This document shows, one piece after another, positions 17,523 to 24,818 of a stretch of DNA of 28,873 bases. The DNA is from Acidobacteria bacterium 37-71-11 (GTDB lineage: Bacteria; Acidobacteriota; Thermoanaerobaculia; Thermoanaerobaculales; Thermoanaerobaculaceae), in the NCBI GenBank assembly GCA_002279285.1, contig NCBR01000003.1, forward strand, positions 1-28,873. Direction: 5' to 3'. Numbering within the stretch: position 1 is the stretch's first letter; every line of letters begins with the position of its first letter. Position numbers and translations under genes: made by a program. A model generated the notes under the pieces. It was given only the letters and a program-made list of their open reading frames with translations. It did not search any database and was not told where the DNA came from.

Positions 17523-17911
17523 GGACCGCTGCCCTCAGCGCTCACGACACGCCCTCCCGGAGCGGGCGTCGTCAGCCGGAACCCTCGGCCCAGCTGCACG
17601 TCTCGTTGTCAGGCGGCGAAGCATGCGCATCTCCGTTTCCCCGCAGGGACCCAAGGCCGGAGACGCGCCGCAGACGGGAATCAGATGCGCGGTGCCGCAG
17701 CGCCCGCCGGCCGACGGGCCCGGATGTAGAAGTCGCTATCGCGACTTGGAGGTTCCATCTGTCCTTTCCACCTCGTGTCCGGCGCCGACTGCGACGCCGT
17801 CACCTCACGGCACACAACCACGATTGGCCCTTGTAGTCCAGGTCCGCACCGGTTGTCAACCGCCGCGCAACCACCCCGGCGAAGGGATTCTTCGCTACAA
17901 TATCGCCAGCA
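17523..17911. other. 389-base intergenic region: structured leader of the transporter gene and divergent promoter
   Basis: No gene is supported here. It contains a stem next to the transporter start (17546-17554 with 17564-17573, one bulge), a perfect 7-bp stem with a 4-base loop (17730-17736 with 17741-17747), and in between GC-rich DNA able to fold in many ways. I looked for Mg2+ (M-box), Mn2+ (yybP-ykoY) and guanidine riboswitch signatures on the minus strand and found none convincing. The right end holds the promoter of the gene at 17912. Confidence 0.5.
17879..17901 (+). promoter_or_regulatory. Candidate promoter and operator of SDR1
   Basis: A perfect inverted repeat GCGAAG-GGATT-CTTCGC (17879-17884 with 17890-17895) abuts a -10-like TACAAT (17896-17901). 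A transcript starting about 7 bases later would begin only about 4 bases before the ATG at 17912, and there is no Shine-Dalgarno sequence, so SDR1 may be read from a nearly leaderless mRNA. The repeat lies where a -35/-10 spacer would be and could be an activator or repressor site. Confidence 0.4.
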
Positions 17912-19414
17912 ATGTCTCTTCCCCGCATCATCGTCACGGGCGCCTCCGGCTTCGTCGGCCGCCACCTCCTCGAGAAGATCAAGGAGCGCTATCGGATCGT
18001 CGGGCTCGGGCGCCGTTCGCAGCTCGACTGCGGCGCACCGGTGCATGCCAACATTGCCTGGTCGCAGGTCGACATCGGCGAACGCGAACCGCTCGCGCGC
18101 GTGTTCGAGGGGGTTGCCGCGAGCGGCGGCGCGGACGTGCTGCTGCACCTGGCCGCTCATTACGATTTCACCGGGGAGGAGGACCCCGAATACTGGCGAA
18201 CCAACGTCGAGGGGCTGCGCAACGTCCTCGACCTCTCCAAGGGCCTCAAGCTCCGCCGTTTCATCTTCGCGAGTTCGGTCGCGGCGTGCCGGTTCCCTCC
18301 GCCGGGCCGCGCTCTGGACGAGACGAGCGTCCCCGACGGCGATCACATCTACGCGCGCACCAAGCGCATCGGCGAGGAGATGGTCCGGGAATACTCCGCG
18401 TTCTTCCCCACCTGCACCGTCCGCTTCGCGGCGCTCTTCTCGGACTGGTGCGAGTACGCGCCCCTCTACGTGTTCCTCGAGACCTGGTTGTCGAGCCGGT
18501 GGAACGCGAGGATCCTCGGCGGGCGCGGCGCCTCGGCGGTCCCGTACCTGCACGTGCGCGACGCGGCGCGCGCCCTCCAGGTCCTGCTCGCGCAACCCGA
18601 GCTCCCGCACGAGCGGGAGGTCTTCGCCATCAGTCCCGACCGCGCCGTCTCACACGGCGAACTCTTCACGGCGGCGCGGATGATCGGCTTCGGACAGGCC
18701 TCCCGGCCGATCTGCCTGCCCAAGGCGCTGTGCGGGCCGGGCATGCGGGCGCTCGACCTGCTCGGACGCGCCCTCGGCGAACGGCCGTTCGAGCGGCCCT
18801 GGATGGCGAAGTACATCGACCTCGCGATGAGGGTGGATGCTGCGCACACCCGCGACCGCCTCGCGTGGGCGCCCCGCCCGCGTCTCGAGATCCTCCGCCG
18901 CCTGCCGTTCCTGCTCGAGAACCGCAAGACCCAGCCGGCGAACTGGAGCTCCGTGAACCTGGAGGCGATGAAGACCGTGACCATCCGCCCGAACCTCCAG
19001 ATCCATCGCCTGCTCGAGGCGCACGAGGCGGAGATCTGGGGCGCGATGACCGATCAGCTCCTCATGCCGGACCGCCACCGGAGGTATCCGAAGTACGAGC
19101 AGATCCCGAGGCACGAGCACGAGTGGTACAACCGGCTGATGCTGCACAGCCTCATGAACTCGGTCCGCACGCGCGAGAAGGCGCTGTTTCGCTCGCACTG
19201 CCGCGACCTCGCCGAGCGCCGCCGGGCGCAGGGTTTCACCGCGGACGAGGTGTGCTTCGCGCTCCGCCTCTTCAACGAGACCTGCATCAAGATCCTTTCC
19301 CTGGACCCTGCGCCCGTGAGCCTTGCCGAGCTCGACGACTACATCACCGCGGCGGTCCAGTTCGGCATCGACGAGGTCGAGGACGTCTTCGACCAGGACG
19401 GAGAGGGACGGTAG
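17912..19414 (+). CDS. SDR1: NAD-dependent epimerase/dehydratase fused to an RsbRD_N-like helical domain
   Basis: A 500-residue protein. Residues 1-about 340 are an extended short-chain dehydrogenase/reductase: TGASGFVG (9-16) binds NAD(P), LLHLAAHYD follows, Ser121/122 lie in FASSVAAC, and the catalytic pair is Tyr147/Lys151. A SDWCEYAPLYVFLETWL segment (177-193) is shared with the paralogue at 21940. Residues about 360-495 are all-helical, with a segment RRRAQGFTADEVCFALRLFNE resembling the RsbRD_N sensor domain of stressosome and histidine-kinase proteins. A metabolic enzyme ending in such a domain is unusual; it may be a nucleotide-binding sensor. The receiver gene follows after 42 bases. 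No clear ribosome site precedes the ATG. The SDR assignment is firm; the helical-domain family is by eye. Confidence 0.8.
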   Translation: MSLPRIIVTGASGFVGRHLLEKIKERYRIVGLGRRSQLDCGAPVHANIAWSQVDIGEREPLARVFEGVAASGGADVLLHLAAHYDFTGEEDPEYWRTNVEGLRNVLDLSKGLKLRRFIFASSVAACRFPPPGRALDETSVPDGDHIYARTKRIGEEMVREYSAFFPTCTVRFAALFSDWCEYAPLYVFLETWLSSRWNARILGGRGASAVPYLHVRDAARALQVLLAQPELPHEREVFAISPDRAVSHGELFTAARMIGFGQASRPICLPKALCGPGMRALDLLGRALGERPFERPWMAKYIDLAMRVDAAHTRDRLAWAPRPRLEILRRLPFLLENRKTQPANWSSVNLEAMKTVTIRPNLQIHRLLEAHEAEIWGAMTDQLLMPDRHRRYPKYEQIPRHEHEWYNRLMLHSLMNSVRTREKALFRSHCRDLAERRRAQGFTADEVCFALRLFNETCIKILSLDPAPVSLAELDDYITAAVQFGIDEVEDVFDQDGEGR

Positions 19415-19456
19415 CGACGCGGGTTTGGTAGTATCGCTCATCATTGGGAGAGCGCG

Positions 19457-19888
19457 ATGGGATCGGGCCGCAGGCTGATGATGATCGACGACGACGTCAA
19501 CCTGGTGAGCGTCTTCAAGCTCGTCTGCACGGCCAAGGGCTACGAGTTCTTCTCGGCCCACTCCGCCGCCGAGGCCCTCGAGAAGATCCCCGAAGTGGAG
19601 CCCAACCTCATCATCCTGGACGTGATCATGGAGGACTTCGTCGCGGGCTTTCGGGTGGTGAGCGAGCTGCGGGCCGGCGGTCCGGACTCTCGCTTCGCCA
19701 AATACGCGAAGGTCCCCATCATCATGCTGACGAGCGTGACCAGCAAGACCCACCTCAACTTCTCCGATCGGGTCGGGACGGCGCTCCTCCCCGTCGACGA
19801 CTTCATCGAGAAGCCGGTCAAGCCTGCCGAGATCCTGGCGAGGATCGAGGCCATGCTGGCGAAGACGCAGGCGCCGGGCGCCTCCTGA
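19457..19888 (+). CDS. Stand-alone response regulator receiver protein
   Basis: A 143-residue CheY-like receiver without output domain. The acidic pocket is Asp11-13 (MIDDD), the phospho-acceptor is Asp55 in LIILDVIMED, the switch Thr is Thr92 in IIMLTSV, and the invariant Lys is Lys119 in FIEKPVKP. The loop between Asp55 and Thr92 is long (GFRVVSELRAGGPDSR), as in a receiver subgroup common in deltaproteobacteria. It has no DNA-binding domain, so it must act on a protein. It is co-directional with SDR1 and converges on the histidine kinase with 11 bases between stops; the kinase is its likely phosphodonor. The start is ATG 19457 with a weak GGGAG upstream. Confidence 0.88.
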   Translation: MGSGRRLMMIDDDVNLVSVFKLVCTAKGYEFFSAHSAAEALEKIPEVEPNLIILDVIMEDFVAGFRVVSELRAGGPDSRFAKYAKVPIIMLTSVTSKTHLNFSDRVGTALLPVDDFIEKPVKPAEILARIEAMLAKTQAPGAS

Positions 19889-19899
19889 GGGCGCGATTC

Positions 19900-21900
19900 C
19901 TATCCCGGCCCGGCGCCGCCGGCGCTCTCCTCCGGCGGCGCCGGCGCGACGGGGAGGGTGAAGATGAATTCCGCCCACCACCCCGGATCGGACTCGGCCC
20001 AGATATGGCCGCCGTGCTTTTCGATGATCCGCTGCGACACGAACAGCCCCAGGCCGGTGCCTGATTTCGTGTCGTCGCCTCCGGACGGCAGCCGCGAGAA
20101 CTTCTGGAAGAGCTTCTCGCCGGCGCCCCGCTCGAAGCCGTCGCCCTCGTTCCAGACGCTGAAGCGCAGCGACCGGCCGTCATCGGCCGGATGCGCAGCG
20201 ACGAGGATCTCCCCCCCTTCGCGGCCGTACTTGATGGCGTTCGACAGGAGGTTCTGGAAGACCGAGCCGACGAGGCCGGGATCGCACACGCCGGCAAGAC
20301 CCGCCGGCACGTCGCAGACGATGCGCATGCCCCGCTCGCTCGCCAGATCGGAGAGCCGTTCGAGCAGGGGCTCGATCACACCGGGGCAGAAACGGACCTC
20401 GGCGAGGTGCAGCTTCAGTTCCCCCTCCTCGATCCGGCTGAGGTTGAGGTAGTTCGCGATCGTGTCGCGGAGATAATCGGCGCTGATCGAGGCGGCCTTG
20501 AGGAGCGCCTCCTGCTTCGCATTCAGGGAGCCGAGGATATGGTCGCGGAGGGACCCGATGGCGAACACGATGGAGGCGAGCGGCGACTTCAGCTCGTGCG
20601 TGACGAAGCCGAGCATCTCGAGGTAGGCCCGGTTCTTCTCCTCCGCCTCCACGTAGGCTTTCTGCAGCGCGACGGAGGCCTCGTGCAGCTCGTTGCTGCG
20701 GACCTCGAGGGCCGCCGCCATCGAGTTGAACGCCTGCGCCAGCTCCGTCACCTCCTGGCTGGCGTGGACCACCTGCACCCGCGCCCCGAGGTTGCCTCCC
20801 GAGAGCTCGCGCGTGGCGCGCACCAGGCGCATGATCGGCCGGCGGAAGCCGCTCGAGAGGTACATCGCGACCCCCGCGGCGAGCGCCAGCGACAGGAACG
20901 TGATCCCGAGGTACTCCAGGGCGAGGCCCGACTTGTACCCGAGGTACTGCTTCTCCAGCAACCCGACGTAGATGATGCCGATGATCGTACCCGTCGGGTC
21001 CCTGATCGGGTCGTACGCGGAGAGGTACCAGTCGTTCACGACGAACGCCCGGTCGGCGAAGCGCTCGCCGCGGCGGAGGACCTTGTCGTAGACCTCCTCC
21101 GAGATCCTCGTCCCCAGGGCGCGCGTTCCCGTATCGAGCATCACGTTGGTGGCGATGCGCACGTCCCCCAGGAAGATCGTCACGGTGCCCACCGGCTTGC
21201 CCAGATAGGTCCGGTCGCCGAACGCGGCGTTGCGGATGCGGTCGACGAGGGCGGACTTCCGGTTGAGCAGGACGCCGCCGTAGACGACGCCCAGCACGCG
21301 TTCGCCGGAGTCGAGCACAGGGATCGCCGCCTCGATCACCATCCCCCTATCCTCGGCGATCCTGTCCGTGGGGGTCGCGTGTTCCGTATCGACGATCGGG
21401 ATGCTTGCCCTCTCGGCGAGCATTTCACCCTCGCGGAGCAACTCGGCCCGCGGCATGACGACCGTGCCGCTGCTCGCCTGGCCTGCGAGGGCGGAGTCGA
21501 TGACCGCGTTTGCCTCCACCTTGTCCCCGGCCGCGAACGGCGGCCGCGACCGTGCGATCACGCGACCGTCCCCCCCGACCAGGGCAAGGAAGTCGACCTC
21601 GTACCTCCGGCGGAACGCGTCGAGCTCGTTCGAGATCGCGGCGCCCGAGAGCTGGCCGCGCAACGCCGACCTCAGAGCCTCGCTCTGGGACACCAGGCTC
21701 ACGACGACCTGCGTCCGGGTCCGTTCGGTCTCGTAGGCGGACCAGGCGGCGCCGAGGTCCATCTCGACCCTCAGCATCGCTTCTTTCACGACTGTCCTGG
21801 AGATGAAGGAAAATCCGGTCCAGGTGCTGACGGACGCTACGATCCCGATCACCAGGATGAACCCCAGGAGCAGCCTGGTCCTGAAGGCGAGCTTGCTCAC
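19900..21900 (-). CDS. Membrane histidine kinase: Cache sensor, HAMP, HisKA, HATPase
   Basis: A 666-residue sensor kinase. The first transmembrane helix is about 9-30. A large extracytoplasmic Cache-type sensor (about 35-320, with GRVIARSRPP, VLGVVYGGVLLNRK and IIGIIYVGLLEKQYLG) is followed by a second transmembrane helix (about 328-350) and HAMP (about 351-405). The dimerisation/phospho-acceptor motif FVTHELKSPL has His435. The ATP-binding boxes are N (QNLLSNAIKYG), G1 (WNEGDGF) and G2 (SGTGLGL). The sensor resembles those for small organic ligands, but the signal is unknown. The start is GTG 21898-21900 with GGAG upstream, 39 bases after the SDR2 stop, so it is probably co-transcribed with SDR2. 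It converges on the receiver gene. Confidence 0.9.
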   Translation of the reverse strand: MSKLAFRTRLLLGFILVIGIVASVSTWTGFSFISRTVVKEAMLRVEMDLGAAWSAYETERTRTQVVVSLVSQSEALRSALRGQLSGAAISNELDAFRRRYEVDFLALVGGDGRVIARSRPPFAAGDKVEANAVIDSALAGQASSGTVVMPRAELLREGEMLAERASIPIVDTEHATPTDRIAEDRGMVIEAAIPVLDSGERVLGVVYGGVLLNRKSALVDRIRNAAFGDRTYLGKPVGTVTIFLGDVRIATNVMLDTGTRALGTRISEEVYDKVLRRGERFADRAFVVNDWYLSAYDPIRDPTGTIIGIIYVGLLEKQYLGYKSGLALEYLGITFLSLALAAGVAMYLSSGFRRPIMRLVRATRELSGGNLGARVQVVHASQEVTELAQAFNSMAAALEVRSNELHEASVALQKAYVEAEEKNRAYLEMLGFVTHELKSPLASIVFAIGSLRDHILGSLNAKQEALLKAASISADYLRDTIANYLNLSRIEEGELKLHLAEVRFCPGVIEPLLERLSDLASERGMRIVCDVPAGLAGVCDPGLVGSVFQNLLSNAIKYGREGGEILVAAHPADDGRSLRFSVWNEGDGFERGAGEKLFQKFSRLPSGGDDTKSGTGLGLFVSQRIIEKHGGHIWAESDPGWWAEFIFTLPVAPAPPEESAGGAGPG
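19910..19944. terminator. 13-bp perfect GC inverted repeat at the convergence of receiver and kinase genes
   Basis: CCGGCGCCGCCGG (19910-19922) and its exact complement (19932-19944) flank a 9-base loop. It lies just after the receiver stop on the plus strand and inside the last codons of the kinase on the minus strand, where it specifies the Gly/Ala/Pro tail. No T tract follows on either side. It may be a bidirectional terminator or mRNA 3' stabiliser. Confidence 0.45.
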
Positions 21901-21939
21901 GGACAGGCTCCGGCTGCGGGAGACTCTCCGGTCAACGCC

Positions 21940-23544
21940 TCAACTCCTCTGCACCAGACAGTTCCAGATCGTGCTTTCGATTGACTCACGGGCCGTCCTG
22001 CCATTTTCCCCGGCCTCGACATCGTCACCCGACATCGTCGCACCGCGCTCCTCCAGCCGTTCGTACTGACCCCGGACCTCTTCCATCGCCAGCTCGATCG
22101 GCACGGTGATGCGGTCGAAGACCTCCCGCTCGAGCCGTTTGAGGTCGACCCGCCGCCGCAGCGCCGCGACCACCGCGTCGTTCATCGCCTGCAGGAACAG
22201 GCAGACCTCGTCGACGGAGAACCCGGCCTTGAACCTGCTGCCCCCAGTCACCTCGAGGTAGTTCACCAGAAGCATCCTGTTGCTCGTCTGCACCGAGGTG
22301 AGCAGCAGCCTGTGCAACAGCCGCACCAGCCAGACCAGCTCGGAGTCTTCCATCGCCCCGTATGACGGCAAACGGCCCCCGGCCGCTTCCTCGCTCACCC
22401 GCGCGACCAGCGAACCGATGATCTGGTTCTCCTCGGTGACGAGCGCCTTGAGGATCGCGAGGTCGGGACGGGCGATGTCCTTCCTCATCACCGCCGCGTT
22501 CCGGGCGTGCCACTCGACCGGCTCGCTCTTGAAGCGCTCGATCAGGAAGGGCAACCGCCTCTCCATCTGGTGGCGGGGGCTCGGCGACCAATCGAGGCGC
22601 GCGCGGGTCTGCGAGTTGTCCACCTCCATCCGCCTGTCGATGTAGTGGTACATCCAAAGCCGCTCGAACGGCATCCGCCCGCGCAGCTTTCCCAGGGCGC
22701 TCATGAAAACCATGCCGGCGCCACAGAGCGGGACGGGACACGGGACGGGCCTCCTCGCCGACCCCGTGTACGAACGGGTCGCGAGCTCGAACAGCGTACG
22801 GTGCGAGGTGCAGCCCGTCGTGGACGCGATCAGGACCTCGCCCGGCTTGAGAAGCTCGCGGCGGAGCAGCAGGCGCCGGAGGAACGCGACGACGTCCCGG
22901 ATGTGGATGTACGGGATGGCGCTCCGCCCGCGGCCCGCCAGGATCCGCGCCCGCAGCGATCCGCCGAGCCAGGTGTTGAGGAACACGTACAGCGGCGGGT
23001 ATTCGCACCAGTCGCTGTAGACCGCTCCGAAGCGCACGATGCAGGTCGGAACCGAGTCCCGCTGCTCCAGCACCAGCCGTTCGCCCTCCCGTTTGCTCCA
23101 CGCGTAGATGTGCCGGCCGTCAGGCGGGGTCGCCTCGGTGATCGGGCCCTCCCGCCGCGGAAATTCGCACGCCGCCACCGAGCTCGCGAACACGAAGCGC
23201 TCGAGGTCCAGGCTTCGCGCCAGCTCGAGGACGTTCTTCGTCCCCTCGACGTTCGTCCGCCGGTACTCCGGTCGGTGCTCCCCCGCGTAGTCGTAGTACG
23301 CCGCCAGGTGGAGGAGGACCCTCGCCCCCCCCGCCGAGGCGATCTCGCGGAACGTCCGTGCAAGACCGTCGATGTCGCCGATGTCCACCTGCATCCAGGC
23401 GATGTTGGGATGGACGGGCGCACCACACTCGCGCTGCGACCGGCGCGCGATCGCGAAGATCCGGTACTCGTCTTTGAGGTCCTCGAGGAGGTGCCGCCCA
23501 ACGAATCCGGATGCGCCGGTGACGATCAGCGCCGGTCGGGGCAT
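21940..23544 (-). CDS. SDR2: paralogue of SDR1, epimerase/dehydratase plus RsbRD_N-like domain
   Basis: A 534-residue paralogue that aligns with SDR1 nearly residue for residue over about 480 positions: TGASGFVG (9-16), FASSVAAC, catalytic Tyr147/Lys151, SDWCEYPPLYVFLNTWL, IPYIHIRDV and LPFLIERFKSEP. The helical C-terminal domain (about 360-495) contains RFKAGFSVDEVCLFLQAMND, matching the RsbRD_N-like segment of SDR1. It has about 35 extra C-terminal residues (ESIESTIWNCLVQRS). I chose ATG 23542-23544, with GAGGTGG 8 bases upstream, over an upstream TTG that adds ten poor residues. It is first in an operon with the histidine kinase and lies opposite SDR1-receiver. Retained catalytic residues mean it could still be an enzyme. 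Confidence 0.8.
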   Translation of the reverse strand: MPRPALIVTGASGFVGRHLLEDLKDEYRIFAIARRSQRECGAPVHPNIAWMQVDIGDIDGLARTFREIASAGGARVLLHLAAYYDYAGEHRPEYRRTNVEGTKNVLELARSLDLERFVFASSVAACEFPRREGPITEATPPDGRHIYAWSKREGERLVLEQRDSVPTCIVRFGAVYSDWCEYPPLYVFLNTWLGGSLRARILAGRGRSAIPYIHIRDVVAFLRRLLLRRELLKPGEVLIASTTGCTSHRTLFELATRSYTGSARRPVPCPVPLCGAGMVFMSALGKLRGRMPFERLWMYHYIDRRMEVDNSQTRARLDWSPSPRHQMERRLPFLIERFKSEPVEWHARNAAVMRKDIARPDLAILKALVTEENQIIGSLVARVSEEAAGGRLPSYGAMEDSELVWLVRLLHRLLLTSVQTSNRMLLVNYLEVTGGSRFKAGFSVDEVCLFLQAMNDAVVAALRRRVDLKRLEREVFDRITVPIELAMEEVRGQYERLEERGATMSGDDVEAGENGRTARESIESTIWNCLVQRS

Positions 23545-23633
23545 GTGAAAACCACCTCGAGGCTCTTGAGACAACCGCCGCTCATCGAGGATTCCCCTTC
23601 GTCTTCAAGTAAGAATAGCATCCCGGCTAGCCC

Positions 23634-23689
23634 GGCCGGCGCCGCGGTCCCCTCTCGAGGGCGTCACGATTCCGGCGGCGGCGCCGGCC
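23634..23689 (-). terminator. 12-bp GC inverted repeat, likely terminator of the hydrogenase operon
   Basis: GGCCGGCGCCGC (23634-23645) and its exact complement (23678-23689) begin at the stop codon of the four-helix membrane protein gene. An inner stem (CCCT-CGAG-AGGG) lies in the loop, and a modestly T-rich stretch follows on the minus strand (CTATTCTTACTT). The arms share the CGGCGCCG core with the repeat at 19910-19944. This probably separates the hydrogenase operon from SDR2. Confidence 0.55.
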
Positions 23690-24102
23690 TAGGACCGCAC
23701 CGGGTCCGCACGGGACGCCTCCGCCGAGCGGACCATTCGGCGCGTCATCAGCACCGCGAGGCCCATCAGCCCGTCCGCGGCCCCGGCGAAACCCACGAAC
23801 CACGGGGCGCCCCCCACCAGCGCCGCCGCGCCCAGGAAGACGGTCGCGAGCGCTTTGGCCGTCAGCAGCAGGGCGACCCCCCGCTGGCGCGCGTACTCCA
23901 GCAGGTAGCCCGTCCCGAGCACCAGGTGAAACACCCCCGCCTGGCGCGGGAAGAACAGCGGCGGGACCGCCTCCCAACCCCCGAACCGGAGCGCCCACCC
24001 CGGCACCGCCAACAGGGCGACCCCGATCGCGTACGTGTGCAGGGCGATCAGCACGACCAGCCACCGTTCCGCCCGGCCGGCCAGGGCGGGTTGGATCCTC
24101 AT
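23689..24102 (-). CDS. Four-helix membrane protein of the hydrogenase operon
   Basis: A 137-residue integral membrane protein with about four transmembrane segments (WLVVLIALHTYAIGVALLAV; AGVFHLVLGTGYLLEYA; GVALLLTAKALATVFLGAAAL; FVGFAGAADGLMGLAVLM) and a basic C-terminal tail. I do not recognise a family. The start is ATG 24100-24102 with GGGGGAG upstream; a longer frame to 24222 starts with an Arg-rich stretch and is a composition artefact. It follows the maturation protease gene by 46 bases on the same strand and ends in a terminator-like hairpin, so it is the last gene of the hydrogenase operon. A hydrogenase-linked role is only implied by position. Confidence 0.65.
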   Translation of the reverse strand: MRIQPALAGRAERWLVVLIALHTYAIGVALLAVPGWALRFGGWEAVPPLFFPRQAGVFHLVLGTGYLLEYARQRGVALLLTAKALATVFLGAAALVGGAPWFVGFAGAADGLMGLAVLMTRRMVRSAEASRADPVRS

Positions 24103-24148
24103 CGCCGCTCCCCCGCGCGCCCCGCGCGCCCGGCACCGTCGCGGGCGC

Positions 24149-24709
24149 TCACGGTCGCTCCCACCACAGGTCCGGCGGCGACTGGGGCGAGCGCGAGCGC
24201 GCCCGAACGCCGAGACGGGCAAGCTCGCGCACCACCTCGGCGGCCGCCTCCGCCACGGCGGCTCGCACGGCCGCCGTGAGACCGATGCCGGTCGTCACCT
24301 TGCCTGGAACCACCCCGATCAGCAACACCTCGCGCGGCCCGCCGCCGGCGAACGCGACGGTCAGAAGGGCCTCCTTGAGGCCGGGATCGTGCGGCGACAG
24401 GCGCGGCTGGGGAGGGGTCTTGAGGATCTCGTCGCGGCGGTACAGCACGATCGTCCCGGCCGCGCCCGACGCGTTCACCGTGTCCACGATGACCGCCGCG
24501 TCGAGCCCCAGCAGGTACGGCGTGAGGTCGAGGCCGGGCGTACCGAGGTCGAGCACCGCCACCTCCGGCGGGAACTCGTACTGCGCGTCGACGGCGCCCA
24601 TGACGGTAGGACCAAAGGCGTCGTCCCCCATCAGGACGTTGCCGAGCCCGATCACGGCCAGCCGCCGCTGGCCCTCGATCCCCTCTTCGGCGCGGCCCTC
24701 GTCGCTCAT
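24149..24709 (-). CDS. hybD: Hydrogenase maturation protease (HybD/HyaD family, M52)
   Basis: A 186-residue endopeptidase that removes the C-terminal extension of the hydrogenase large subunit once nickel is in place. The family signature is present: LAVIGLGNVLMGDDAFGPTV, then VLDLGTPGLDLTPYLLGLDAAVIVDTV with the second metal-binding acid, and a His in LSPHDPGLKEAL. The first metal ligand position (Glu in E. coli HybD) appears as Asp in GDDAFG, a common variant. ATG 24707-24709 with a GAGGAG upstream is preferred over a GTG eight codons earlier. It lies downstream of hybC, its expected substrate. The C-terminal 15 residues are poorly conserved in type. Confidence 0.88.
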   Translation of the reverse strand: MSDEGRAEEGIEGQRRLAVIGLGNVLMGDDAFGPTVMGAVDAQYEFPPEVAVLDLGTPGLDLTPYLLGLDAAVIVDTVNASGAAGTIVLYRRDEILKTPPQPRLSPHDPGLKEALLTVAFAGGGPREVLLIGVVPGKVTTGIGLTAAVRAAVAEAAAEVVRELARLGVRARSRSPQSPPDLWWERP

Positions 24710-24741
24710 CGCTCCTCGCACCACCGTGTGCACACATTCCA

Positions 24742-24766
24742 GGGGCGGGAGCCATGCCCCCGCCCC
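24742..24766 (-). other. Hairpin between hybC and hybD
   Basis: GGGGCGGG (24742-24749) pairs perfectly with CCCGCCCC (24759-24766) across a 9-base loop, in the 85-base gap after the hybC stop or just beyond the hybD start. No T tract follows, so it may stabilise the structural-gene mRNA or lower protease gene expression rather than terminate fully. Confidence 0.4.
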
Positions 24767-24818
24767 GATCCGACCCTTGCCCCGAGTGGGCGTTCCTCCT
24801 CGACCCCGGCCTCCGTGC

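Noticed and set aside
13407..17729. 1440-residue plus-strand open frame
   Set aside because: It is antisense or out of frame to the transglycosylase, the MgtE_N/CBS gene and the Nramp gene. Its translation is Arg/Asp/Glu/His-rich and low complexity.
17523..17760. Mg2+ (M-box), Mn2+ or guanidine riboswitch in the transporter leader
   Set aside because: Short matches such as GGGTTCCGG occur, but the conserved core order of these classes is not present. Kept only as an unassigned structured leader.
21940..23574. Longer SDR2 starting at TTG 23574
   Set aside because: The extra ten residues are not family-like, and the ATG at 23544 has a strong ribosome site and aligns with the start of SDR1.
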